The notes below the pieces were generated by a model. The model saw nothing but the letters and a program-made list of their open reading frames with translations. It ran no database searches and had not been told where the DNA came from. Below, piece after piece: positions 50,728 through 60,246 of a DNA stretch of 64,000 nt. Position 1 is the first letter of the stretch, and each line of letters opens with the position of its first letter. Location: contig NZ_CP060007.1 of NCBI RefSeq assembly GCF_014168535.1, forward strand, positions 248,001 to 312,000, in the 5' to 3' direction. The position numbers were made by a program, and so were the translations under genes. This DNA comes from Lacibacter sediminis. GTDB lineage: Bacteria; Bacteroidota; Bacteroidia; Chitinophagales; Chitinophagaceae.

Positions 50728-51402
50728 TTATTCACCTGTATGCAATCCTTCATTCAAAAACTGCAGTAACGGTTGCAGCGTTTCAAAATTGACGCATACT
50801 TTTTTTACCAGGTCTTTCGATGTTAGATCAGCATCAGAAAAGTTTTGCATGGCGATCCAGCTTTTCAATTTCAGATATTCAATGGCGGGATTATCAGCTT
50901 CATAACCTTTTGGTGGTCGTGCCAATTTCAGATCACCTTCAGTTGACAGATCGCCAAATACCGCTTTGAATTTTTTGTTGCTGATGATCTTCTGAAATTC
51001 TTTCCAGTTATAATCAATTTCCTGGCGCACGTTTTTTAAAAAATCAGGTGGCGGTACATATAAACCACCTCCTCCAAACGCAGCACCCGGTTCACAATGA
51101 AAGTAGTAGCCGGCTGTCATTCCTTTTTTGCCGTCCTTATTCATGTAGGCGCCCATGTTTGTTTTGTAAGGACTTTTATCTTTACTGAAACGAACATCCC
51201 GGTTTATACGGAAGATGCAATCTTTTGCAGCAAGATGTGCAATGGAAGGATCTTTCTTCCCATGCTTTTCTATTACTGTATCAATAAACCCAACAAAATC
51301 TGCTTTGGCAGCATCGTAAGATTTTCGATTTGCATCGAACCAGGGCTTATTGTTATTCTTCTTTAAGTCTTTTAAAAATTTGAGTGTGGAAGTTTGCAGC
51401 AT
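50728..51402 (-). CDS. DUF2461 (TIGR02453) family protein
   Basis: A 224-residue protein of unknown biochemical function found widely in bacteria and fungi. Family segments: TLKFLKDLKKNNNKPWFDANRK, KDCIFRINRDVRFSKDKSPYKTNMGAYM, YYFHCEPGAAFGGGGLYVPPPDFLKNVRQEID and PKGYEADNPAIEYLK. No signal peptide. Length normal. It is convergent with asd and 107 bases downstream of the HNH gene on the same strand. Confidence 0.93.
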   Translation of the reverse strand: MLQTSTLKFLKDLKKNNNKPWFDANRKSYDAAKADFVGFIDTVIEKHGKKDPSIAHLAAKDCIFRINRDVRFSKDKSPYKTNMGAYMNKDGKKGMTAGYYFHCEPGAAFGGGGLYVPPPDFLKNVRQEIDYNWKEFQKIISNKKFKAVFGDLSTEGDLKLARPPKGYEADNPAIEYLKLKSWIAMQNFSDADLTSKDLVKKVCVNFETLQPLLQFLNEGLHTGE

Positions 51403-51509
51403 AAAATAAGGTTGTAGTGAAGATGCAAATTTGCATAACCAAACAATACTATGCTAAAATAGTTCTGTGAAGATGTGAGTAAGTAATCAGAAATCAAATA
51501 TCTGCAATC

Positions 51510-52079
51510 TTAAACTGCTCCCCAGTTTTCACCGCTTCTTATTCTGTACAAAGTCATTTCACTTACGCTGTACTTTTTCGCCAGTTGTTTGTAGGTAACA
51601 TTGCGGTTGGGATCCTGAATGATCTTTTTGATCGTCTTTACCTGCAGCGGAGAAAGCTTCAATCCTTTTTGCGTGCTGCTGCGTTCTTTCTGTAATTTTT
51701 TGTAAGCGATCTTTTGAGGGCTTTTTTGTTGATGAGCTGACATTTGTTCCAATGTTGCCCATTTCAGATTAGCAGCACGGTTATCTTTTTTGTTATGGTT
51801 GAGATGAATGACAAACTTGTTTTTTGTTGATTGTTTCGCACAAAAAAGTTTTGCTACTTCACGGTGCAGGTAGATGGTTCCTTTGTTATCTGCACGATGC
51901 AGGTTTAACGTACGGTAACCGGTTGTAATGGAACCGTTGAGTAATTTTCCATCTTCTGAAATATCAGAAGAATAACTTGCACAACGGCCAAGATTTGAAA
52001 CTGCGTATTTGCGACGTAATTGTTTCCAACCGGCAAATTGCAATTGTTTCCATTTTTCTCCGGGAAGTTTCTTGATCAT
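51510..52079 (-). CDS. NUMOD4/HNH endonuclease-like protein with C-terminal HTH
   Basis: A 189-residue protein of free-standing homing-endonuclease type: an N-terminal NUMOD4-like region (about 8-75, KYAVSNLGRCASY), an HNH core in HLNHNKKDNRAANLKWAT (about 95-112), and a C-terminal helix-turn-helix (about 140-185, YKQLAKKYSVSEMTLYRIRSG). It is not embedded in an intron or phage here and lies between DUF2461 and ligA. It may be a domesticated or mobile nuclease; the target is unknown. Confidence 0.82.
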   Translation of the reverse strand: MIKKLPGEKWKQLQFAGWKQLRRKYAVSNLGRCASYSSDISEDGKLLNGSITTGYRTLNLHRADNKGTIYLHREVAKLFCAKQSTKNKFVIHLNHNKKDNRAANLKWATLEQMSAHQQKSPQKIAYKKLQKERSSTQKGLKLSPLQVKTIKKIIQDPNRNVTYKQLAKKYSVSEMTLYRIRSGENWGAV

Positions 52080-52143
52080 ACGAAAAGATTGGAGATACTA
52101 AATATACAACAGCAAACCCTGTACCTGCAAGTGAAATCCTATA

Positions 52144-54246
52144 TTAATTTTTTAACAGTGCCAGGAATTCTTCTTCTGTTATAATTTTTATGGTGCTTAT
52201 TTTTTTCGCTTTTTCCAGTTTGCTGCCTGCATCTTCACCCACTACAAGATAATTTAATTTTGCACTCACGCCACTCAATATGCTTCCACCATGTTCTTCT
52301 GCCATTTGTTCTGCAGCACTTCTCTTCAAGGTAGGCAATGTTCCTGTAAATAAAAAAGTAACACCCGTTAAATTACCTTCATGTTTACTTTCTTTCTGCT
52401 CATTCTTTAATTGCAAGCCAAGTTCTTCCAGTTCTTTCAATAGTTGCAGGTTCTGTTCGTTGCTGAAAAAATCATGAATGCTTCCTGCAACTCTCGGACC
52501 AATATCTTCCAGTTGTTGTAATTCTTCCAATGTTTTTCCGGCAATATCCAGCAGATGTTTGGTTGAATTGGCTAATGTCTTTGCCGTTGCTTCACCAACA
52601 AAGCGGATACCTAATGCATAGATCAAACGGAATAACGGTTGCTTCTTTGAATTTTCAATTGCTGTTTGCAGATTATCAACACTCTTTGCGCCGTAACCTT
52701 CCAATCCTTTGATCTTATCATAGGGCAAACGATACAACGATGGAATATCTTTCAGAAAGCCGAGCTCATAAAACTTCCGCACATTCGCATCGCCCATGCC
52801 ACGAATATCCATCGCATCTTTGCTGTTGAAATGAATGATACGTTCAACCACCTGCGCTTCACATTGATAATTATTACAACGCCACACAGCTTCTTCTGCT
52901 GGTTTTACCAACACACTGTTGCAAACCGGGCAATGGGTAGGGAAGATGATCTTTTCTTCTTTACCTGTACGCAGCTCAGCCATTGATTTAACGATGTAAG
53001 GAATTACATCACCCGCACGTTCTACCAAAACTGTATCGCCCAGCATCAGGTCTTTCTCTGCAATAAAATCCTGGTTATGTAAAGAGATACTCGTTACCGT
53101 TACACCGCCAATAGCTACCGGATCGATCTTGGCAACAGGTGTAACTGCACCTGTGCGGCCAACCTGGTATTCAACTGCACGGAGCTTACTGGTTCCCTGT
53201 CTTGCTTTGAATTTATAGGCAATGGCCCAACGTGGGTGATGACTGGTCATGCCCATTTGATCCTGGAGTTGCAGATCGTTTACTTTGATCACCATGCCAT
53301 CAATTTCGTAAGGCAGTGTATCCCGCTTCTGTTCAAATTCATTACAGTAGTCAATTACTTCCTGTATGCCTTTGCAGATCTTTTTTTCTTTTTCAGGACT
53401 ACGGAAGCCAAGCTCCCACATCATTTTCAATGCACCGCTGTGCGTGTGTAATACATCATATGTTGATTGCTTCCGATCAACCATTGCTACGTAACCAACA
53501 TGATATAAAAATGCTTCAAGATTTCTGCGGGCAACTTCTTTTGCATCTTTTATACGTAAGCTGCCGCTGGCTGCATTGCGTGGATTGGCAAGCGGCGGCA
53601 AATTTTCTTCCGCTAATTGATCGTTATAGGCTTTGAAATTTTTCTTACTCATCAATATCTCACCACGTATTTCAATTTGTTTGATGGCGAATTTCGAAAA
53701 CTCTGCTGACAATGGAATGGAACGAATTTGTCGAACATTGGTAGTGATCTCTTCACCTTCTGTTCCATCGCCACGTGTTGCAGCCCGAACCAGTTTATCA
53801 TCTTCATAAATAAGTGAAATGCTGGCACCGTCAAACTTTGGCTCAACGCAGTATTCAATATGATCAAGTCCGCTTGCTTCTTTCGCTTTGCGGTCCCAAT
53901 CAATAAGATCATCAGCATCATAAGAGTTTTCAAGACTGAGCATCGGAACAAGATGCTGTACTTTTTTAAAATCATTTCCCAACCCTTTTGCTACACGTTG
54001 AGTAGGTGAGTCGCTTGTAATGAGCGAAGGATTGGCAGCTTCGATCTTTTCTAAGGCTTTGTATAACTGATCATATTCAAAATCGCTGATGAGCGGATCG
54101 TTCTGAATATAATAACGATATTCATGGAAACGCAGAGCATTTCTCAGTTCTTCGATTTGTTCTTCACTGAGAGATGAACTTTTCAGTTGATGCAGCAAGC
54201 TTGTGGTGCTTTGCTGCAATTGCTTGGTATTATCGGCTGAATACAT
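52144..54246 (-). CDS. ligA: NAD-dependent DNA ligase LigA
   Basis: A 700-residue ligase that seals nicks using NAD+. Domains in order: Ia/adenylation with active-site Lys in EYCVEPKFDGASISL and RGDGTEGE; OB domain (GDTVLVERAGDVIPYI); four-Cys zinc finger (CPVC...CNNYQC); HhH domain (KIKGLEGYGAKSVDNL); and a C-terminal BRCT (LTGVTFLFTGTLPTLKR). All modules are present and length is normal. Start ATG 54246 (MYSADNTKQ); codons upstream to 54294 are not family-like. Confidence 0.97.
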   Translation of the reverse strand: MYSADNTKQLQQSTTSLLHQLKSSSLSEEQIEELRNALRFHEYRYYIQNDPLISDFEYDQLYKALEKIEAANPSLITSDSPTQRVAKGLGNDFKKVQHLVPMLSLENSYDADDLIDWDRKAKEASGLDHIEYCVEPKFDGASISLIYEDDKLVRAATRGDGTEGEEITTNVRQIRSIPLSAEFSKFAIKQIEIRGEILMSKKNFKAYNDQLAEENLPPLANPRNAASGSLRIKDAKEVARRNLEAFLYHVGYVAMVDRKQSTYDVLHTHSGALKMMWELGFRSPEKEKKICKGIQEVIDYCNEFEQKRDTLPYEIDGMVIKVNDLQLQDQMGMTSHHPRWAIAYKFKARQGTSKLRAVEYQVGRTGAVTPVAKIDPVAIGGVTVTSISLHNQDFIAEKDLMLGDTVLVERAGDVIPYIVKSMAELRTGKEEKIIFPTHCPVCNSVLVKPAEEAVWRCNNYQCEAQVVERIIHFNSKDAMDIRGMGDANVRKFYELGFLKDIPSLYRLPYDKIKGLEGYGAKSVDNLQTAIENSKKQPLFRLIYALGIRFVGEATAKTLANSTKHLLDIAGKTLEELQQLEDIGPRVAGSIHDFFSNEQNLQLLKELEELGLQLKNEQKESKHEGNLTGVTFLFTGTLPTLKRSAAEQMAEEHGGSILSGVSAKLNYLVVGEDAGSKLEKAKKISTIKIITEEEFLALLKN

Positions 54247-54417
54247 AAGAAATAAAATCAGACGGTAAAAATACAAGGATGAAGGACAAAACAAATTAAA
54301 TTCACTTACTCATCTTAGAACTTCCATTTGTCCGGCAGAATAACCACAAAACATATTCATTTATACAGGTATAAACAATCTTTGTTCTTTTGGGTTATAC
54401 CAGCACAACCATTTATT

Positions 54418-56061
54418 ATGATCCGACTGTTTCTTCTTTTTGCCGTAACGATTGTGTTTTCACAATGTAATTCCAAAACTGAAGTTGATACTCTGCTTAT
54501 CAATGGAACAGTGTACACGATCGATTCTGCTTTCTCCAAAACTGAAGCAGTGGCTGTAAAGGATGGAAAGATCGTTGCTACGGGCACAACTGCTGATCTG
54601 CAAAAAACATTCAGCGCCAAAGAAGTGATCGATCTGCAAGGGAAATTTTTATACCCGGGCTTTATTGACGCACATGCGCATTTCTACCGTTACGGGCTTG
54701 GATTGCGTACAGCTGATCTTACGGGCACTACCAGTTGGAATGACTGTTTGAACTGGTTAAAAAAACACGCTGCCGAACACAGTTTGCAAAAAGGTGAATG
54801 GCTGATTGGAAGAGGTTGGGATCAAAACGATTGGGAGGTGAAAGAATTTCCCGTGAATGATTCGTTGAATCAATTATTTCCTGATAACCCTGTTTTGCTG
54901 ACAAGGGTTGATGGACATGCTGCAGTTGTGAATGATCCAGCATTGCAGCAGGCTGGTATTTCAGCTCAAACCAAATTAACAGGTGGTGATATATTTATTG
55001 CAAATGGAAAACCAACGGGTGTGTTGATCGATAATGCAATCGATCTTGTATCAGCAAAAATTCCGGCAGCAACAGCCGAACAAATTACAGAAGGGTTACT
55101 GGCAGCGCAGAAGAATTGTTTTGCAGCAGGCTTAACTTCTATTGTTGATTGCGGCTTGGATTATACGGATGTGTTGAATATTGAAAAAGCAAATAATAGT
55201 GGTGCACTGAAGATGCGCATGTATGTAATGTTGAGCGATGCAAAGAAGAATTATGAGGCCATTTTTGAACGTGGTAAAATAAAAACTGATCGCTTGAATG
55301 TTCACAGCTTTAAAGTGTATGGTGATGGTGCTCTTGGTTCAAGAGGCGCCTGTTTGCTCGAGCCATATGCAGATAAACCCGGACATAAGGGTTTCTTATT
55401 AAGCAATCCAGAACATTTTGATTCAGTTGCAGCACTCTTGTATGCAAAAGGTTTTCAGATGTGTACACATGCGATTGGCGACAGCGGTAACCGAACCATC
55501 CTTAACATTTATGGTAAGTATTTAAAAGAAACCAACGATCTGCGTTGGCGTATTGAACATGCACAGGTGGTGAATGAAAATGATTTCAACCTGTTTGGTA
55601 AGTATAGTATTGTACCAAGTGTACAGCCCACTCATGCAACCAGTGATATGTATTGGGCAGAGCAACGTTTGGGACCCAAGCGTGTAAAAGGCGCTTATGC
55701 ATTTAATGATCTGTTGAAACAAAATGGCTGGATTCCATTGGGAACAGATTTCCCGGTTGAAGATATTGATCCACTCAAAACATTTTACGCAGCGGTGTTT
55801 CGTAGAGATGCAAAAGGATGGCCTGAGCAAGGTTATCAAACAGAGAATGCTTTGTCAAGAGAAGCTACATTGCGAGGCATGACCATTTGGGCCGCACGTT
55901 CAAATTTTGAAGAAGCTGAGAAAGGAAGTATTGAGAAAGGAAAGTTTGCAGATTTTGTGTTGCTTGATAACGATTTGATGACAGCAACATTTGAGCAGGT
56001 GTTGAAAACAACCGTGCTCAAAACTATTTGCGGAGGCGAAACGGTATTCAGCAAAAATTAA
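54418..56061 (+). CDS. Amidohydrolase family lipoprotein (YtcJ-like)
   Basis: A 547-residue metallo-hydrolase of the amidohydrolase_3 group. It is a lipoprotein, with a signal from MIRLFLLFAVTIVFSQC. Metal-binding and active-site motifs: FIDAHAHFYRY, GRGWDQNDW, VYGDGALGSRGACL, CTHAIGDSGNRT, RIEHAQVV and GTDFPVEDI. Substrate not deducible. Start at ATG 54418 where the signal peptide begins. The stop overlaps that of the convergent AraC gene (TTAA at 56058-56061). Confidence 0.88.
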   Translation: MIRLFLLFAVTIVFSQCNSKTEVDTLLINGTVYTIDSAFSKTEAVAVKDGKIVATGTTADLQKTFSAKEVIDLQGKFLYPGFIDAHAHFYRYGLGLRTADLTGTTSWNDCLNWLKKHAAEHSLQKGEWLIGRGWDQNDWEVKEFPVNDSLNQLFPDNPVLLTRVDGHAAVVNDPALQQAGISAQTKLTGGDIFIANGKPTGVLIDNAIDLVSAKIPAATAEQITEGLLAAQKNCFAAGLTSIVDCGLDYTDVLNIEKANNSGALKMRMYVMLSDAKKNYEAIFERGKIKTDRLNVHSFKVYGDGALGSRGACLLEPYADKPGHKGFLLSNPEHFDSVAALLYAKGFQMCTHAIGDSGNRTILNIYGKYLKETNDLRWRIEHAQVVNENDFNLFGKYSIVPSVQPTHATSDMYWAEQRLGPKRVKGAYAFNDLLKQNGWIPLGTDFPVEDIDPLKTFYAAVFRRDAKGWPEQGYQTENALSREATLRGMTIWAARSNFEEAEKGSIEKGKFADFVLLDNDLMTATFEQVLKTTVLKTICGGETVFSKN

Positions 56062-56903
56062 TAAACAGCTTCGTTCCTGAATTCTCTTGGCGTACTGTGT
56101 TTCTTTCGTGCAAACACACGGTTGAAATAAGTGAGCGATTCAAAACCAGCACTGCGTGCAATAGAAGAGATCTGTTTATCCGTTTCAATTAATTGATAAC
56201 AGGCATAGCCCACACGCAGATCGTTCACATAATCTGAAAATGTTTTACCTGTCGCTCGTTTGAAAAACTTACAAAATGCACTGGGTGAAATGTTGATGAT
56301 GGAAGCTGCATCATTAATGGTAATTGGCTTCGCAAAATTCTGTTCAACATACGTACATACCTTATTAATACGAGGCTCGCTGTTTTTAGCTTGGGAGATA
56401 TCATACTCAGCTGATGCCAGTTTTCTTCCTTTTTGTTGCGATAACTGATTCAGGAGATCGATCAGCCCTGTAATTTTTTCAACACCGGATTTACCGGGTA
56501 GTGACAGTATTAAATCTTTAAAAGGTTTGCTGTTTTTAAAATGAAGTCCGTGCCGGCAGCTTTGTAACAGCCGCTTGATGTTTTCGAATTCCGGTAAACC
56601 GGTAAAGCTGTTGAACAGGGAGCCCGAAAACTGGATCACCACAAAATCGCAGGATTTATCCTTCACTTTTTTATCCGATACCCATGTATGTGGCAGGTCG
56701 GGCCCGATCAGCACCAGATCCCCTGGTTCAAATTCCTCATAACTGTCACCCACGATGCGTTTGCCCGAAACGTTGATCTTAAACGTGAGTTCATATTCGG
56801 GGTGATGATGCCAGTAAAACTCAAGGTAGGGCAGGCTCATAGGATAAGCTACCAATACGGGCTTATCATTGCCGGGAACAATTTTCTCGAGTTCTGCTTT
56901 CAT
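56058..56903 (-). CDS. AraC-family regulator with N-terminal cupin domain
   Basis: A 281-residue transcription factor. N-terminal cupin-like sensor (about 1-110, FYWHHHPEYELTF with His cluster, EPGDLVLIGPDLPHTW) and C-terminal double HTH (about 185-281, ITINDAASIINISPSAFCKFFKRATGK, ISSIARSAGFESLTYFNRVFARKKHSTPREFR). Divergent from the alpha-amylase gene 262 bases away; such cupin-type AraC regulators often govern adjacent carbohydrate genes, so it may regulate the starch locus (inference). Confidence 0.92.
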   Translation of the reverse strand: MKAELEKIVPGNDKPVLVAYPMSLPYLEFYWHHHPEYELTFKINVSGKRIVGDSYEEFEPGDLVLIGPDLPHTWVSDKKVKDKSCDFVVIQFSGSLFNSFTGLPEFENIKRLLQSCRHGLHFKNSKPFKDLILSLPGKSGVEKITGLIDLLNQLSQQKGRKLASAEYDISQAKNSEPRINKVCTYVEQNFAKPITINDAASIINISPSAFCKFFKRATGKTFSDYVNDLRVGYACYQLIETDKQISSIARSAGFESLTYFNRVFARKKHSTPREFRNEAVY

Positions 56904-56978
56904 ACTAAAGATGCAATTACAAAAGTAAAAATAGGATAAGTTGGCAATATAGTGCCAGAAATTGGAATTTTAGTTCAA

Positions 56979-57007
56979 TTTGAGGCCACTGCCTTAGTCT
57001 AGTTTTG
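56979..57007 (+). promoter_or_regulatory. Promoter of the amylase gene
   Basis: TTTG (56979-56982), 17-base spacer, TAGTTTTG (57000-57007). It leaves a leader of about 150 bases before ATG 57165. An imperfect inverted repeat around the -33 (ATTGGAA ... TTCAAT, 56961-56979) is a possible regulator site. Confidence 0.5.
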
Positions 57008-57164
57008 TGTGAGTTTTGATTGCGGAACTGAAGAGGGTATTGATTTAGCGACCGGCTGTTGTATAAAAAGACTGAGAATCTTTCTTACTGATTGCAATCA
57101 CAACGATAATCCAACAAATTTCATTGATCATTGTTTTTTTGGTTTGATGTAAACGGATTGCGTT

Positions 57165-60080
57165 ATGAGAAAATTTTTGCTTGCATATGTTTTCCTCTGC
57201 TTTGCAGTTAATGCAGGCTATGCCCAATTACTATCAACTGATGTAGCTTTCCCTGCTGATGCAAGTACCATCGTCATTACAATGGATGCCACTAAAGGCA
57301 ACAAAGGTTTACAAGGTTTTACCGGTTCAGTTTATCTCCATACAGGTCTAATAACATCGGCCAGCGGTTCACAAACAGATTGGAAATACACCAAAGGTTC
57401 ATGGGGTACTGCAAATGCTCCTGTAGCAACACGCCCCGACCCGGTGAACAAGCCCAATACCTGGCAATTTACCATCAACAACATTCGCACCTATTATGGT
57501 GTAGCTGCAGGTGAGCAGATCTTATACATTACTATTCTGTTCCGCAACGAGGCAGGCACATTGGTGCAACGTAATATCGATGGAAGTGATATGTATATTA
57601 AAGTGTATCCTGCCAATGAATTTGCAGTGAAGTTTACATCACCTGCAATGCAGCCTACGTATGTTCCTACTGCAGAACCACTTACTGCAGGAACGCCACC
57701 GTTTACTGTTCCAGTTACAGCTGTATCATCTAAAAATGCAAATCTCACGTTGCGTTTTAATAGCGCACAAATTGCTACAGCAACTGCCGCACAAATCATT
57801 AATGGCTCGGCAAACGTAACCACAACCTGTGAGCAGCAGATCACATTAGAAGCTAACGACAACGGCACCATCAAACGTGATACATTCAACTTCTTTGTAC
57901 CACAGGCAAGCAACCCAACAGGCGCAAGACCGGCAGGCCGGAAAGATGGAATTACGTTTGAAGACAACAATACCAAAGCAGTTTTCATTTTATATGCTCC
58001 GTTAAAAACCAAAGTTTCCCTCATTGGCGATTTTAATAACTGGACACAAACCTGTTCGGGGCAAATGAAAAAAGACGGAGACTATTTCTGGACAGAAGTA
58101 ACAGGTCTTACCGCAGGAACACAGTACCGGTTTCAATATGTTGTTGATGATGCCATACGCATTGCAGATCCATACAGCGAACTGGTGCTTGATCCGAACA
58201 ATGATCAATACATTCAGTCATCTACTTATCCAAATATGCCTGCTTATCCTGCCGGCAAAACAACAGGTGGAATAGTAGGAGTTATAACCCAGGGAGAGGC
58301 AGCTTATAATTGGACAAGCAGCGGAAGCTATGTTCGTCCTGATAAGCGTGATCTCATGGTGTATGAGTTGCTTGTTCGTGATTTTGTTGCAACACATAGC
58401 TGGCAAACATTAAAAGATACACTCAACTACATCAAAAATCTCGGCTTCAATGCGGTACAGTTAATGCCCATTAATGAGTTCGATGGAAATGAAAGCTGGG
58501 GATATAATCCCATGTACTTCTTTGCACCTGATAAATATTACGGATCAAAGAATGCATTAAAGGCATTCATAGACCAGGCACATAGTTTAGGTATTGCAGT
58601 AATACAGGATATTGCTTTCAATCATGCAACAGGTCAATCACCATTGGCAGCTATGTGGTGGAATGCCGGCGCAAATCAAACAGCAGCGAATAACCCTTAC
58701 TTCTACGAAACAGCACAGCATCCATTCAATGTATTTCACGATTTCAATCACAACGTTGAACCAACGAAATACCATGTGTCCCGTTTCATCCGTCACTGGT
58801 TAACCGAATACCGTATTGATGGTTTCCGTTGGGATTTAAGCAAAGGCTTCACCAATAATTTCACAAGTGATGTTAATAGCTGGAATCAATACAACCAGGC
58901 TCGCATTAATACCTGGCAACGTTATTATGATAGTATGCAGGTAGTGAGCCCGGGATCCTATTGTATCCTTGAACATTTAGGTAATGATGATGAAGAAGCA
59001 GAACTGGCTAAGCGTGGAATGATGTTATGGGGAATCATGCATTACAATTTTGCACAAAACACACAAGGACTTTCAACCGGTACCGATATCAACAGAGCAT
59101 TCTGGAAGAACAGAAGCTTCTGGAGTGATGTTTCTTTGAACGATAAACCACATCTTATCACTTATGCGGAAAGTCACGATGAACAACGCATCATGTACGA
59201 TAATATTAATTCCGGCAACACATCCAACGGTGCTCACAATGTAAGAGATACTACAGTTGGTCTTTTCCGCACCGAAGCAATGGCGGCGGTCTTAATGGGT
59301 TTACCAGGCCCGAAAATGATATGGCAATTTGGGGAGGTAGGTTATGATTTCTCTATTAACCGTTGCCCTGATGGCTCTATAAGTAATGATTGCCGTTTAG
59401 CCAACAAGCCGATCCGGTGGGATTACTACCAGCAGGTTCGTCGCAAGCGCTTGTTTGAAACCTATAGTGCAATGGCTAAGCTGCGTAATCTTTACAAGAA
59501 TACATTCCGTACACCAAACCTTGCTTTAGGAACAAACCTCGGCATTAACCTGATTAAGACCATTGTTGTTGATCATACCGATTTAAAATATGTGGTGGTT
59601 GCCAATTTTGATGTTGTTCAACAAACACCAACGGTTACGTTCCCTGCAAATGGAACATTCTACGACTATACGAATGGCGGCACCATTACTGTTTCTGGCA
59701 ACCAACAGGCAGTAACACTTGCACCCGGTCAGTTCAAAATCTATCTCAATCAAAATGTATCAGGTGGTGTAGTGACAAACGTCAGAGATATTATAGCTTC
59801 TAATACAGATTTTCGTCTGAGCATTTATCCTAACCCGGTTCAGCAATCGGCAATTGTGAAATATGAATTGCCCAAAAGCGGAAAAGTAAGTGTGCAGTTG
59901 ATCAATATACAGGGACAGGTTATCGCTTCAAAGAATATGGGTTTCCAGTTAAAAGGTTACCAGGTGTTTGAAATGGATCGTAACAGTTTTGCAGGCATGC
60001 CTTTAACAGCAGGCCATTACGTGTTGCAGGTGCGGGTTGATAATCTTGTGCGGTATGAAAAAGTAATGGTGCAGCAGTAA
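57165..60080 (+). CDS. T9SS-sorted GH13 alpha-amylase family protein
   Basis: A 971-residue secreted glycosidase. Signal peptide ends NAGYAQ; an N-terminal beta module of unknown type (about 25-250); a CBM48-like domain (about 265-350, VSLIGDFNNWTQ); a GH13 barrel (about 390-800) with FNAVQLMPINEFDG, QDIAFNHATG, nucleophile Asp557 in IDGFRWDLSK, acid/base Glu603 in ILEHLGNDD and Asp672 in AESHDEQR; and a type A sorting domain (about 885-971, LSIYPNPVQQSAIVKY). It would degrade starch-like alpha-glucans at the surface. Leads a locus with susC and susD. Confidence 0.93.
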   Translation: MRKFLLAYVFLCFAVNAGYAQLLSTDVAFPADASTIVITMDATKGNKGLQGFTGSVYLHTGLITSASGSQTDWKYTKGSWGTANAPVATRPDPVNKPNTWQFTINNIRTYYGVAAGEQILYITILFRNEAGTLVQRNIDGSDMYIKVYPANEFAVKFTSPAMQPTYVPTAEPLTAGTPPFTVPVTAVSSKNANLTLRFNSAQIATATAAQIINGSANVTTTCEQQITLEANDNGTIKRDTFNFFVPQASNPTGARPAGRKDGITFEDNNTKAVFILYAPLKTKVSLIGDFNNWTQTCSGQMKKDGDYFWTEVTGLTAGTQYRFQYVVDDAIRIADPYSELVLDPNNDQYIQSSTYPNMPAYPAGKTTGGIVGVITQGEAAYNWTSSGSYVRPDKRDLMVYELLVRDFVATHSWQTLKDTLNYIKNLGFNAVQLMPINEFDGNESWGYNPMYFFAPDKYYGSKNALKAFIDQAHSLGIAVIQDIAFNHATGQSPLAAMWWNAGANQTAANNPYFYETAQHPFNVFHDFNHNVEPTKYHVSRFIRHWLTEYRIDGFRWDLSKGFTNNFTSDVNSWNQYNQARINTWQRYYDSMQVVSPGSYCILEHLGNDDEEAELAKRGMMLWGIMHYNFAQNTQGLSTGTDINRAFWKNRSFWSDVSLNDKPHLITYAESHDEQRIMYDNINSGNTSNGAHNVRDTTVGLFRTEAMAAVLMGLPGPKMIWQFGEVGYDFSINRCPDGSISNDCRLANKPIRWDYYQQVRRKRLFETYSAMAKLRNLYKNTFRTPNLALGTNLGINLIKTIVVDHTDLKYVVVANFDVVQQTPTVTFPANGTFYDYTNGGTITVSGNQQAVTLAPGQFKIYLNQNVSGGVVTNVRDIIASNTDFRLSIYPNPVQQSAIVKYELPKSGKVSVQLINIQGQVIASKNMGFQLKGYQVFEMDRNSFAGMPLTAGHYVLQVRVDNLVRYEKVMVQQ

Positions 60081-60246
60081 GGCTACAGGGTTTGTCTTAT
60101 TGTACTGCTCAAATTTTTGGATAGAAAAACAGGACTGAATTTTTTTGTTGAAAGTTGTGTTAGTGATAACTGATAATCGTCAACAGAAAATACAAGGTTG
60201 CTGTGACAGATATAAATTGTAAATCTCAAAACCCCAACTATTGATT

